Assembly (NCBI GenBank): GCA_007118295.1
Contig: SKRW01000179.1
Span: 1-38,671, forward strand
Direction of reading: 5' to 3'
Source: Paracoccaceae bacterium
Lineage (GTDB): Bacteria > Pseudomonadota > Alphaproteobacteria > Rhodobacterales > Rhodobacteraceae
Length of the DNA: 38,671 bases
The position numbers and the translations under genes were made by a program. Under the pieces are notes generated by a model. The model saw nothing but the letters and a program-made list of their open reading frames with translations. It was not told the origin of the DNA and ran no database searches. Below, piece after piece: positions 1-9,416 of this stretch (positions are counted from its first letter, which is position 1; each line of letters opens with the position of its first letter).

Positions 1-1757
1 AACGCCATCATGCTTTCGGCCCCGCTCTGGATCCGCGACAGATGCATCGCCGTGGCAGGCAGTTGACGGGCCATATAGTAGCGCCCGGTTGCAAGTTTCG
101 CCTCAAGGAAATCTCGGTCCGACGCGCCTGCATCCAGTGCCGCATAGGCCGTCTTGGCCATGCGCGCCCACATCAGCCCGAGGCAGACATGACCAAAGAG
201 ATGCATGAAATCAGTGGACCCGGCCAGCGCGTCATTCGGGCGTTTCATGCCGTTTTCCATGAAATACATCCCCGCGGCCTGCAGGTCCCTGGATGCGGCC
301 TTGAGTGGCGTCAGGAAACCTTCGAGCCGGGCATCGCCCTCGTTTTCCTTCAGGAACGCCTTGACCAGCCCGAAAAAGGCCATGACATGCTTGCCGCCAT
401 CGGCGGTCAGTTTGCGCCCCACCAGGTCCAGCGCCTGCACGCCATTGGCACCCTCATAGATCATGGCGATGCGTGCATCGCGGGCGAACTGGGACATGCC
501 CCATTCCTCGATATACCCGTGCCCGCCATAGACCTGCTGGGCCTGTATGCACATCTCGAAGCCCTTGTCGGTCAGAAAGCCCTTGATGACCGGTGTCAGC
601 AGCGAGATCAGGCCGTCTGCTTCGGCATCCTGCTTCCGGTGCGCGCGGTCGATCAGGCTTGCCCCCCACAGGGTAAAGGCGCGCGCGCCTTCGACAAAAC
701 TCTTCTGGTCCATCAGCATACGGCGCACATCCGGGTGCACGATCAGCGGGTCCGCCGGGCCATCAGGGTTCTGCGTGGCTGTCACATCACGGCCCTGCAA
801 CCGGTCTACCGCATAGGCCAGCGCATTTTCATAGGCGACTGCCGCCTGCGCATACCCCTGCAGGCCAACCCCGATCCGCGCCTCGTTCATCATGGTGAAC
901 ATGGCCCGCATGCCCTTGTGCAGATCACCGATCAGATACCCTGTCGCCTCGTCATAATTCATGACGCAGGTCGCGTTGCCATGAATCCCCATCTTTTCCT
1001 CGATCTTGCCGACCGAGACACCGTTGCGCGCGCCGGACGTGCCGTCCTCGCCCACCAGAAACTTGGGCACGATGAACAGCGAGATGCCCTTGGTCCCCTC
1101 GCCGCCGCCGGGTGCCTTGGCCAGAACCAGATGGATCACGTTCTCGGCCATGTCGTGATCGCCCGCCGAGATAAAGATCTTCTGACCTGTAATCTTGTAG
1201 CTGCCATCGTCTTGCGGGATCGCCTTGGTGCGCAACATACCCAGATCGGTGCCGCAATGCGGTTCGGTCAGGTTCATGGTGCCGGTCCAGTCCAGCGACA
1301 CCATTTTCGGCAGATAGGTCGCCTTCTGCTCGTCCGAGCCATGCGCCAGAATGGCCGAGATCGCACCATGGGTCAGGCCCTGATACATGTTCAGCGCCAT
1401 GTTGGCCGACACGAAAATCTCGCCTACAGCCGAGCCCATGACATAGGGCAGGTTCTGGCCGCCAAACTCTTCGGGCAGGTCCAGCCCGTTCCAGCCACCG
1501 TCCTTGATCTGCTCGAACGCCGCCTTGAAGCCGTCGGGCGTATAGACAACACCGTTTTCCAGCCGGCACCCCTGCTGGTCGCCGATCTGGTTCACGGGCG
1601 CAAGTGCGCCTTCGGCCAGTTTGGCGGCTTCTTCCAGAATTGCGCTTGTGAAATCGGCCTCGAGATCGGCATAGCCGGGAACATCGGACTGGCTGACCTG
1701 CAGCAGGTCATGCAGGACGAATTGCAGGTCTTTGGTTGGGGCGGTGTAGCTTGGCAT
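1..1757 (-). CDS. Acyl-CoA dehydrogenase (FadE/DmdC-like), 3' end cut by window edge
   Basis: FAD-dependent enzyme that introduces the alpha-beta double bond into an acyl-CoA. About 585 residues are visible from the ATG at 1757; the usual length of this subfamily is near 590, so only a few C-terminal residues are missing. It starts [19 protein letters not shown], typical of the long bacterial form with an extra C-terminal domain (AcetylDH_C type). The middle has the FAD/substrate signatures [13 protein letters not shown] and [10 protein letters not shown], and the catalytic base is predicted as Glu435 in [13 protein letters not shown]. An AGGGAG ribosome site lies just upstream. It is 12 bases downstream of a LiuR-like MerR gene, so the two are probably co-transcribed and serve fatty-acid or branched-chain acyl-CoA breakdown. 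The DmdC paralogue of DMSP demethylation (methylmercaptopropionyl-CoA dehydrogenase) is in the same family; the sequence alone does not settle the substrate. Confidence 0.93.
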   Translation of the reverse strand, partial: MPSYTAPTKDLQFVLHDLLQVSQSDVPGYADLEADFTSAILEEAAKLAEGALAPVNQIGDQQGCRLENGVVYTPDGFKAAFEQIKDGGWNGLDLPEEFGGQNLPYVMGSAVGEIFVSANMALNMYQGLTHGAISAILAHGSDEQKATYLPKMVSLDWTGTMNLTEPHCGTDLGMLRTKAIPQDDGSYKITGQKIFISAGDHDMAENVIHLVLAKAPGGGEGTKGISLFIVPKFLVGEDGTSGARNGVSVGKIEEKMGIHGNATCVMNYDEATGYLIGDLHKGMRAMFTMMNEARIGVGLQGYAQAAVAYENALAYAVDRLQGRDVTATQNPDGPADPLIVHPDVRRMLMDQKSFVEGARAFTLWGASLIDRAHRKQDAEADGLISLLTPVIKGFLTDKGFEMCIQAQQVYGGHGYIEEWGMSQFARDARIAMIYEGANGVQALDLVGRKLTADGGKHVMAFFGLVKAFLKENEGDARLEGFLTPLKAASRDLQAAGMYFMENGMKRPNDALAGSTDFMHLFGHVCLGLMWARMAKTAYAALDAGASDRDFLEAKLATGRYYMARQLPATAMHLSRIQSGAESMMA

Positions 1758-1769
1758 GGTGTGTCTCCC

Positions 1770-2168
1770 TTACTCGGCGGCCTCGGGGAGGTCTGCATTG
1801 CGCAGTATATTCTCACCCCAGGCAAGTTCGTGTTTCAGATCGGCAATCGCCTCGTTCAATTCGTCGCGCTGGCGCTCCATGTCAGCGAGGCGTTGGCACG
1901 CGATGTCATAGGTCTTGCGCAACTGCTTCAACTCGCTGTCGTCGCGGTCATACAAGTTCAGAAGCTGGCGGATCTCTTCGAGGCTGAAGCCGAACCGCTT
2001 GCCGCGCAAAATCAGCTTCAGCCGCGCCTGATCGCGGCGCGAAAACAGACGGTGCTGCCCGTCGCGCTGCGGGAATAACAGCTCCTTTGACTCGTAGAAG
2101 CGCAAGGTACGCGGTGTGACACCGAATTCGGCACACATCTGACGTATCGTCTTGTGGTTGTCCTGCAT
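1770..2168 (-). CDS. MerR-family transcriptional regulator, LiuR-like
   Basis: 132-residue DNA-binding regulator. The N-terminal winged helix-turn-helix is seen in IRQMCAEFGVTPRTLRFYE and the wing in DGQHRLFSRRDQARL, followed by the LILRGKRFGFSLEEIRQLL segment typical of MerR proteins that control acyl-CoA and branched-chain amino-acid catabolism. Residues about 80-120 form a heptad-rich dimerisation coiled coil. There is no cysteine cluster for metal sensing, so a metal role is unlikely. It lies 12 bases upstream of the acyl-CoA dehydrogenase and 106 bases downstream of a second, similar MerR gene. A 16-base ACGT-type dyad at 2223-2238, 55 bases before its start, is a plausible operator. The acyl-CoA-responsive role is inferred from family and context. 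Confidence 0.93.
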   Translation of the reverse strand: MQDNHKTIRQMCAEFGVTPRTLRFYESKELLFPQRDGQHRLFSRRDQARLKLILRGKRFGFSLEEIRQLLNLYDRDDSELKQLRKTYDIACQRLADMERQRDELNEAIADLKHELAWGENILRNADLPEAAE

Positions 2169-2222
2169 GACGCATCTCCCCTCTCAGGCCTGAACCCGAA
2201 CGTTGAGGAGACAGTAACAAAG

Positions 2223-2238
2223 TTGACGTGAACGTAAA
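2223..2238. promoter_or_regulatory. Putative MerR/LiuR operator dyad upstream of the MerR–acyl-CoA dehydrogenase pair
   Basis: The sequence TTGACGT-GA-ACGTAAA is a near-perfect inverted repeat (7-base arms, one mismatch, 2-base centre). It lies in the 106-base gap between the two MerR genes, upstream of the one that precedes the dehydrogenase. From memory, predicted LiuR-type sites in proteobacteria are ACGT-containing dyads of this length, so autoregulation is a reasonable guess. Only the dyad itself is observed. Confidence 0.5.
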
Positions 2239-2274
2239 GTTAAACGCCGCGTCACAACCGCCCTGACGCAGCGT

Positions 2275-2649
2275 CTAGTCCGGGGCGATCAGGCGCGCCG
2301 AATCTGCGCGCAGTTTTTTCAGGTCGTCAATCGTACGCTCCAGGTCCTCAGCCTGCGCATGCAGCGCTACAAGCTGCCTGTCGGCAAGGTCCAGAAATGC
2401 CTGCAATTGCGGCTGCGTGCCTTCCGTTTCATAGATTTCCAGCCATTGCCGGATTTCTTCGAGGCTGAAGCCAAAGCGCCGCCCGCGCATGATCAGGGTC
2501 ATTCGCGCCACTTCGCGCGGGGTGTAGAACCGGTTGCGCCCCTCCTTAACGGGGCTAAGCAACTCAATATATTCATAATACCGCAGCGTGCGCGGGGTCA
2601 CGTCGAATTTCGCGCACATCTCCTTGAAGGTCAGCCTCGAATTGCTCAT
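2275..2649 (-). CDS. MerR-family transcriptional regulator, second copy
   Basis: 124-residue paralogue of the gene downstream: FKEMCAKFDVTPRTLRYYE is the recognition region, GRNRFYTPREVARM the wing, and LIMRGRRFGFSLEEIRQWLEIYE the conserved second half of the DNA-binding domain, followed by a coiled coil (about residues 78-118). The two proteins share the GFSLEEIRQ segment but diverge strongly in the C-terminal effector and dimer part, so they probably answer different signals or form distinct dimers. It is the first gene of the leftward cluster and is divergent from the thioesterase genes, with a 131-base gap between them. I could not find a convincing MerR-type promoter with a 19-base spacer in that gap. 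Confidence 0.92.
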   Translation of the reverse strand: MSNSRLTFKEMCAKFDVTPRTLRYYEYIELLSPVKEGRNRFYTPREVARMTLIMRGRRFGFSLEEIRQWLEIYETEGTQPQLQAFLDLADRQLVALHAQAEDLERTIDDLKKLRADSARLIAPD

Positions 2650-2780
2650 CCCGCTCCCCCGGAAAGTGCCGTTTGTGCCATGCTATGCGCGGGGCGGGCC
2701 GGATGCAAATGCTCTGACGGCTTGCCATTGCCGCGCGTTCCGGCGCAGAAAGGGACGAACTGAAACAGGATGGTCCTGGA

Positions 2781-3200
2781 ATGTCCGACAACAGCCCGCA
2801 AGATTTCATCAATGCGCTGCCCTTTGCGCGCGCCCTGGGTATGCGGCTGGAAGATATCGGTGATGGCCGCGCGCGAATCGCCATGGACTGGGACCAGCGT
2901 TTCGTGGGCGACCCTGCGACCGGGGTCATCCATGGTGGTGCTGTCTCGGCACTGATGGACACATGCGGCGGGGCCGCCGTGATGTCCTATCCCGGTGCGC
3001 TGACGACGGCGACCATTGACCTGCGCATCGACTACATGCGTGCAGCCACGCCCGGCCAGAGCATCACGGCGCAGGCCGAATGCTACCATGTCACGCGCCG
3101 CGTGGCCTTTGTCCGCGCCACAGCACATGACGAAGACCCTGACAACCCTGTCGCCACAGCCAGTGGCGCCTTTACCTTTGACCGCAAGGAAGACCGCTGA
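2781..3200 (+). CDS. PaaI-family acyl-CoA thioesterase (hotdog fold), first of a pair
   Basis: 139-residue single hotdog domain expected to hydrolyse acyl-CoA thioesters in the cytoplasm. The active-site helix is GVIHGGAVSALMDTCGG: the His51-Gly-Gly turn and the acidic residue Asp60 nine positions later match the catalytic set of PaaI/4HBT-II enzymes. The C-terminal part (DYMRAATPGQSITAQAECYH, then RATAHDED) is the usual central strand series. It ends in TGATG, so its stop shares a base with the start of the next, related thioesterase, which suggests translational coupling and possibly a hetero-oligomer. Proximity to an acyl-CoA dehydrogenase and its regulators fits a role in fatty-acid or aromatic acyl-CoA turnover; the substrate is unknown. 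Confidence 0.9.
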   Translation: MSDNSPQDFINALPFARALGMRLEDIGDGRARIAMDWDQRFVGDPATGVIHGGAVSALMDTCGGAAVMSYPGALTTATIDLRIDYMRAATPGQSITAQAECYHVTRRVAFVRATAHDEDPDNPVATASGAFTFDRKEDR

Positions 3201-3709
3201 TGTCCCCTGCGCGCCCCGAACCTGTCCAGCAGGTCAAACACCGCCGCGACTCGGCCCTCAGGACACTTGTCGATTCTGTTCCCTATGCCGGTTTCCTCGG
3301 CATCGAATTCGAACGTCATGGCGATGAGTTGACTGCCGTGCTGCCCTATGATGAACGCCTGATCGGCAACCCCGTCCTGCCTGCGCTGCATGGTGGCGTG
3401 ATTGCGTCCTTTCTGGAAGTGACCGCCATCATCGAGCTGAGCTGGGCAATGCTGTGGGATGAACTGGAATCGGGCAAACTGACCCCCGGAGCGATGGCCG
3501 AAAACCTGCCACGCCTGCCCAAGACCATCGATTTCACCGTCGATTACCTGCGCACGGGCCTGCCGCGCGATGGCTACGCCCGCGCGCGCGTCAATCGGTC
3601 GGGGCGGCGCTATGCCAGCGTCCATGTCGAGGCATGGCAGGACAATCGCGCGCGGTTGTTCGCGCAGGCGACCGGGCATTTTCTGATGCCACAGCGCGGA
3701 AATGGCTGA
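3200..3709 (+). CDS. PaaI-family thioesterase-like protein, second of a pair
   Basis: 169-residue hotdog protein. The active-site helix reads PALHGGVIASFLEVTA: His64-Gly-Gly is kept, but the acidic residue at the +9 position is Glu73 instead of the Asp in the upstream paralogue. An insert of about 20 residues (around WDELESGKLTPGAMAE) follows the helix, and then the standard DFTVDYLRTGLPRD strand. The start overlaps the upstream stop by one base, and its own stop lies inside the MATE gene (8-base overlap), so the three genes form one transcription unit. The two thioesterases may form a mixed complex; this is an inference. Confidence 0.88.
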   Translation: MSPARPEPVQQVKHRRDSALRTLVDSVPYAGFLGIEFERHGDELTAVLPYDERLIGNPVLPALHGGVIASFLEVTAIIELSWAMLWDELESGKLTPGAMAENLPRLPKTIDFTVDYLRTGLPRDGYARARVNRSGRRYASVHVEAWQDNRARLFAQATGHFLMPQRGNG

Positions 3710-5021
3710 GCCGCAGGCGCTGACCGACCGGCGCATCCTGAAAATCGCGATTCCGATTGTGCTGGCCAATCTCTCGGTCCCGATACTGGGGGCCGTTGAT
3801 ACCGGGGTTGTGGGCCAGATGGGCGAAGCGGCCCCGATCGGTGCCGTGGGCCTTGGCGCGATCATCCTCGCCTCGATCTACTGGATATTCGGGTTTCTGC
3901 GCATGGGCACGACCGGGCTGGTGGCGCAAGCCACGGGGGCCGGTGATCTGGCGGAAAGCGGCGCAATCCTGACACGTGGTGTCATGATCGGGCTGGCGGC
4001 CGGAATTGTGATGGTGGCGGGGCAGGTGGGCATCACATGGGCGGCCTTTCGCATCGCCCCGGCCAGCCCCGAGGTCGAGGCACTTGCGCGCGACTATCTG
4101 TCGATCCGCATCTGGGGCGCACCCGCGACAATCGCGCTTTACGCCGTCAATGGCTGGCTGATCGCAACTGAACGCACACGGGGCGTGCTGGTGCTGCAAC
4201 TGTGGATGAACGGGCTGAATATCGCGCTGGACCTGTGGTTCGTGCTGGGTCTGGGCTGGGGCGTGCAGGGCGTGGCAGTGGCCACGCTGATTGCCGAAGT
4301 CACGGCTCTTGGGCTGGGGTTGTGGCTGTGCCGCGCGGCATTTTCCGGCGCGCAATGGCGCGACTGGGCGCGTGTCTTTGATCGGGTGCGCCTGAAACGC
4401 ATGTGGGTCGTGAACTCCGACATCATGATGCGCACGATAGCCCTGCAAGCGGCAATGACCGGATTCCTGTTTGTGTCCGCCGGATTTGGCGATGTGGAAC
4501 TCGCGGCCAATCAGGTGCTCTGGCAATTCCTGATGATCACGGCCTTTGCGCTGGACGGTTTCGCCTTTGCTGCCGAGGCGCTGGTCGGGCAGGCCGTCGG
4601 GGCGCGATCAGTCGGGCTCATGCGCCGCGCCAGCCTGCGCGCCTCGGTCTGGGCGCTGGGGGTGGCGCTGGCCATGGCGCTGGGATTCTGGGTCGCAGGG
4701 CCATGGGTAATCGACCTGATGGCCGTGGACGAGGGTGTGCGCGCGGCAGCCCGTGCCTATCTGCCCTTTGTGGTGGTGCTGTCGGTGCTGGGGTTGGCCT
4801 GCTATATGCTTGACGGCATCTTTATCGGTGCAACCGGCACGCGCGAGATGCGCAACACGGTGATTCTGGCGGTGGCGATCTATGCGCTGGCGATCTGGGT
4901 CTTTGTGCCGATCTATGGCAATATGGCACTCTGGGGGGCGCTGATCCTGCTGAATGTGCTGCGTGGCCTGTTTCTGGGAGTGCTCTATCCACGACTGGAA
5001 CGCCGGGTGGAAGCGGCGTGA
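3702..5021 (+). CDS. MATE-family efflux transporter (DinF-like)
   Basis: 439-residue inner-membrane protein with about 12 hydrophobic segments in two similar halves, the MATE fold. The N-terminus (ILKIAIPIVLANLSVPILGAVDTGVVG) carries the conserved first helix with the Asp-Thr pair of the DinF branch, and the second half starts near residue 235 (RTIALQAAMTGFLFVSAGFG). These transporters export organic cations or small molecules in exchange for Na+ or H+. It overlaps the second thioesterase by 8 bases and is the last gene of the unit; a GC-rich double-hairpin repeat follows directly after the stop. The substrate is unknown and the link to thioesterases may only be positional. Confidence 0.92.
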   Translation: MAEPQALTDRRILKIAIPIVLANLSVPILGAVDTGVVGQMGEAAPIGAVGLGAIILASIYWIFGFLRMGTTGLVAQATGAGDLAESGAILTRGVMIGLAAGIVMVAGQVGITWAAFRIAPASPEVEALARDYLSIRIWGAPATIALYAVNGWLIATERTRGVLVLQLWMNGLNIALDLWFVLGLGWGVQGVAVATLIAEVTALGLGLWLCRAAFSGAQWRDWARVFDRVRLKRMWVVNSDIMMRTIALQAAMTGFLFVSAGFGDVELAANQVLWQFLMITAFALDGFAFAAEALVGQAVGARSVGLMRRASLRASVWALGVALAMALGFWVAGPWVIDLMAVDEGVRAAARAYLPFVVVLSVLGLACYMLDGIFIGATGTREMRNTVILAVAIYALAIWVFVPIYGNMALWGALILLNVLRGLFLGVLYPRLERRVEAA

Positions 5022-5023
5022 CA

Positions 5024-5083
5024 AGGGGCTCTGCCCCGCTGGCGCAAAACGCCAGCCCCCCGGAGTATTTGGGGCAAGATGAA
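5024..5083 (+). repeat. GC-rich hairpin repeat, copy A
   Basis: Directly after the MATE stop: a GGGGC/GCCCC hairpin (about 5025-5037), a 7-base-stem hairpin GCTGGCG/CGCCAGC (5038-5056), then a C-run, GGAGTATTT and GCAAGATGAA ending at 5083. The same tail occurs at 7012-7040 (plus) and 31027-31055 (minus). It sits between convergent genes (MATE and pyrD) and could act as a bidirectional terminator, although there is no clear T-run. Confidence 0.7.
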
Positions 5084-5085
5084 AC

Positions 5086-6144
5086 TCAGAGCCACGCGTC
5101 GCGGTCCGTGCCCACCGCATCTGCAAGCGTCGCATGGCCATCGCGGTCCAGCAGGTCGAGAAGCCCCTTATTCAGGCGCGGGACGAGTGACAGCCCGTCA
5201 TAGACCAGCCCGGTATAAAGCTGCACGGCAGATGCGCCGGCGCAGATCTTGGCATAGGCCTGCTGCGGTGTGCTGATGCCCCCCACTCCGATCAGCGGCA
5301 TCGTGCCGCCAGTCAGATGTGACAGTCGCGCCAGAACGCGCGTAGACAAATCGAACAATGGAGCGCCGGAAAGCCCACCTTTTTGGCCAGAACTTGCACT
5401 TTTCAAACCTTGACGCGTTATCGTCGTGTTGGTGGCGATGATCGCATCAACCTGCGCGCTGCGCGCCACATCGGCGATCTCGGACAAGTCGCCGTCGTCC
5501 AGATCCGGCGCGATCTTGAGGAAAACCGGCAACTTGCGCGGCAGCGTGGCGCGGGCATCCATCACACCAGCAAGCAGGGCGGCCAGCGCCTCGGCCCCTT
5601 GCAGATCACGCAGGGCCTCGGTGTTGGGCGAGGAGACATTGACCGTGGCAAAGTCCAGATGCGCGCCGGTCATCGCCAGCACCTGCGCAAAATCCTGCGC
5701 GCGGTCGGCACTGTCCTTGTTGGCACCCAGATTCAGACCAAGGATCATATCCTTGGGCCGCGCGCGCAGTCGCGCCGCAATCACTTCGGCACCGTCATTG
5801 TTAAAGCCGAACCGGTTGATGACCGCGCGATCCTCGGGCAGTCGAAACACGCGCGGGCGCGGATTGCCGGGTTGCGGGCGGGGCGTTGCTGCCCCCACCT
5901 CGACAAACCCGAACCCGGCGCGGGCAAGACCCGTCAGCGCAGTTGCGTTCTTGTCAAACCCGGCGGCCAGGCCGACCGGGTTGGGCAGGTCCAGTCCAGC
6001 CACCCGCATGTGCAGCCGTGACGAGATCACCGTTTTGGGCATCGGGGCAAGCCCGCGACGCAGGGCCCCCAGCGCAAAGCCATGTGCTGTCTCGGGATCA
6101 AAGGCACGCAGAAACGCCAGCCCCGCCCGTTCGATCAGGCTCAT
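5086..6144 (-). CDS. pyrD: Dihydroorotate dehydrogenase (quinone), class 2
   Basis: 352-residue flavoprotein that oxidises dihydroorotate to orotate and passes electrons to quinone in pyrimidine synthesis. The N-terminal amphipathic segment (about residues 1-35) is the membrane-association and quinone-tunnel region of class 2 enzymes. FMN-site motifs [23 protein letters not shown] and LGANKDS are present; the catalytic base is Ser172 in NVSSPNT, as in class 2 and not the Cys of class 1. The start at 6144 is chosen because it gives the family N-terminus and overlaps the upstream DUF952 stop as ATGA; longer in-frame starts would overlap that gene. It is the second gene of a two-gene unit. Confidence 0.96.
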   Translation of the reverse strand: MSLIERAGLAFLRAFDPETAHGFALGALRRGLAPMPKTVISSRLHMRVAGLDLPNPVGLAAGFDKNATALTGLARAGFGFVEVGAATPRPQPGNPRPRVFRLPEDRAVINRFGFNNDGAEVIAARLRARPKDMILGLNLGANKDSADRAQDFAQVLAMTGAHLDFATVNVSSPNTEALRDLQGAEALAALLAGVMDARATLPRKLPVFLKIAPDLDDGDLSEIADVARSAQVDAIIATNTTITRQGLKSASSGQKGGLSGAPLFDLSTRVLARLSHLTGGTMPLIGVGGISTPQQAYAKICAGASAVQLYTGLVYDGLSLVPRLNKGLLDLLDRDGHATLADAVGTDRDAWL

Positions 6145-6491
6145 ACCAGCCTCTCGGGGAAGATATGGCCCGAGGCCCCCAGCGGCAGTGACTTGTCCCA
6201 GACCACATCCGAGCGGCGCAACGCGCGATAGAGATGCGGGAACAAGGCACCGTTGCGCGAAGGCTCCCATTTCAGCGCAGACCCAAGCGCATCAGAGTCA
6301 ACGGCAACCAGCACAAGGTCGCTTTCCGTGGCGAAATGTCTGGCCGCAGTCTCCATCACCTGCTGCGCGGTCGAGAAATGGATGTAGCCATCGGCCAGAT
6401 CAACGGGCGCACCCAGTGTCTCGCCCGTGGCGACCAGATCATCCCATTCGGGGCGGCGGAAAATCTTGTAGATCAGCATGGGTGCTGTCAT
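6141..6491 (-). CDS. DUF952 domain-containing protein
   Basis: 116-residue cytoplasmic protein of the DUF952 family, recognised by [33 protein letters not shown] and the terminal WDKSLPLG region. The family resembles the ADP-ribosyltransferase/glutathione-transferase-like 'GYIHFS' group, but no biochemical function is established to my knowledge. The start at 6491 (MTAPMLIYK) is preferred over a longer reading; an alternative start four codons later is possible. It overlaps pyrD by four bases (ATGA) and is probably co-translated with it. Confidence 0.88.
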   Translation of the reverse strand: MTAPMLIYKIFRRPEWDDLVATGETLGAPVDLADGYIHFSTAQQVMETAARHFATESDLVLVAVDSDALGSALKWEPSRNGALFPHLYRALRRSDVVWDKSLPLGASGHIFPERLV

Positions 6492-6519
6492 GCCCGTTGA
6501 TGCGCGCAAGGTCAATTCC

Positions 6520-6975
6520 TCACAGCGGTCCCGGCAGGCGCTCTTCGCTGAGCAGCACATTCGCATCCACCGCGCCCACGCCCGGCAGCGTCATGATCCG
6601 GCGGCGCAGGACGCGCTCGAAATCGGGCAGGTCGCGGGCAACTACACGCAGGCGGTAGTCATAGAGCCCCAGCACATGCTGAACTGTCTGCACTTCGGGA
6701 ATCGCGACCACGGCGCGTTCGAAATCGGCGAGGCTGACACGGCCCTTTGCGGCAAGGCTGATGCCCAGAAACACCGTCACACCAAGTCCCAGCGCCGCGA
6801 GGTCGAGGTCAAGCCGGGTGCGGGCAATGGCCCCGGCATCGCGCAGGCGCTTCAGGCGGCGCCAGGTGGCGGGCTGGCTGAGGCCAAGTTGTCGGCCCAG
6901 CGCGCTCGCGCTCGTGCTGGCGTCCCGCGCCAGCGCGCGCAGCAGGGCGCGGTCTGTGGCGTCAAGGTCGATCAT
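6520..6975 (-). CDS. Lrp/AsnC-family regulator (downstream member of a tandem pair)
   Basis: 151-residue leucine-responsive-type regulator. The N-terminal helix-turn-helix is LDATDRALLRALARDAS...LGLSQPATWRRLKRLRDAGAI; residues about 65-145 form the RAM effector domain (VQHVLGLYDYRLRVVARDLPDFERVL). The recognition helix carries WRRL, unlike the usual xxRRV form, and this is shared with the upstream paralogue. The two Lrp genes are read in the same direction with a 67-base gap holding a hairpin repeat; the upstream one is divergent from ilvC. A role in branched-chain amino-acid control is inferred from this context. Confidence 0.92.
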   Translation of the reverse strand: MIDLDATDRALLRALARDASTSASALGRQLGLSQPATWRRLKRLRDAGAIARTRLDLDLAALGLGVTVFLGISLAAKGRVSLADFERAVVAIPEVQTVQHVLGLYDYRLRVVARDLPDFERVLRRRIMTLPGVGAVDANVLLSEERLPGPL

Positions 6976-6991
6976 GGCCGATACCGGGTCT

Positions 6992-8653
<1,662 letters not shown>

Positions 8654-8662
8654 CGCCAGTAG

Positions 8663-8683
8663 GGTGGGTGCTGTGCACCCACC
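8663..8683. repeat. REP-like hairpin after ilvC
   Basis: Ten bases after the ilvC stop, TAGGGTGGGTGC opens a perfect 9-base stem (GGTGGGTGC/GCACCCACC) with a TGT loop. The outer stem matches the outer stem of the REP hairpins next to the RAYT gene at 21155-21248 (GGGTGGGT/ACCCACCC), but the inner stem and GTCA loop are missing. It may be a decayed or short REP copy, and may serve as the ilvC terminator although no clean T-run follows. Confidence 0.6.
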
Positions 8684-8735
8684 TGTTTCCAGACCGGTCC
8701 AGCCCCCGTGCCGACGCAGGGGGGGTGGTGCCATC

Positions 8736-9341
8736 TTACGCAGGGAGTTCGTGTGACGGGATCACCGGAAAGAACATGCCGCCTGACCACAGACCGAACC
8801 ACTGCTGTCCCTCATGTGGGGCATGCGCGCCCAGATCGACCAGACGGTAGAAGCTCTTGCGGTCAATCAGCGCCTCCAGCCCTGCGCGGATCATGACATA
8901 GGGCGAGGGTTCGCCTGTTTCGGGGTCACGGACCACACGCAGCGGATGCGCGGCACCGGCCTCGGCCTCATCGCCCACATTGGTAACGAAGGTCAGGCGC
9001 TGGTCCTGCCCCTGCCCTTGGACGCGGAAATCGACTGCGACGAACGGGGCGTCCTCGACCGTGATGCCCACTTTCTCAACCGGGGTGACGAGGTAGTATT
9101 TTCCGTCTTCCAGCTTCAGGATCGTTGAAAACAGGCGCACCAAGGGGGCGCGCCCGATGGGTGTGCCCTCGTAGAACCATGTCCCGTCGCGCGCGATCCG
9201 CATGTCCAGATCACCGCAAAACGGCGGGTTCCACAGATGCACCGGCGGCAGCCCCTTGCCCTTGGCGGCGGCACTTGCCGCCTCGGCCAGCGCATTTGCC
9301 GATGGTGTCACGGTATTTTGTTCGCCTGTGCTTTTTGCCAT
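8736..9341 (-). CDS. DUF1285 domain-containing protein
   Basis: 201-residue cytoplasmic protein of the DUF1285 family, common in alphaproteobacteria and without an assigned function to my knowledge. Family marks are HLWNPPFCGDLDMRIARDGTWFYEGTPIGR (first half) and ALIDRKSFYRLVDLG near the end. No membrane segment or signal peptide is seen. The start at 9341 (MAKSTGEQ) is preferred because it begins the polar N-terminus; the longer reading starts too close to the divergent gene. It is divergent from the MoxR operon with a 75-base gap, an arrangement I recall in relatives, so it may share regulation with that operon. Confidence 0.85.
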   Translation of the reverse strand: MAKSTGEQNTVTPSANALAEAASAAAKGKGLPPVHLWNPPFCGDLDMRIARDGTWFYEGTPIGRAPLVRLFSTILKLEDGKYYLVTPVEKVGITVEDAPFVAVDFRVQGQGQDQRLTFVTNVGDEAEAGAAHPLRVVRDPETGEPSPYVMIRAGLEALIDRKSFYRLVDLGAHAPHEGQQWFGLWSGGMFFPVIPSHELPA

Positions 9342-9416
9342 TGGCCCCTCATGCGATATGTCACAGGGTAAGTGTAACACCTATGTCCCGAAATTCATCC
9401 TGCAAGGAGCGCCCGC

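Noticed and set aside
42-2078. 678-codon open frame on the plus strand, antisense to the acyl-CoA dehydrogenase and a MerR gene
   Set aside because: Composition is that of an antisense shadow in high-GC DNA (rich in His, Arg, Gln), no family resemblance, and both genes on the other strand are well supported.
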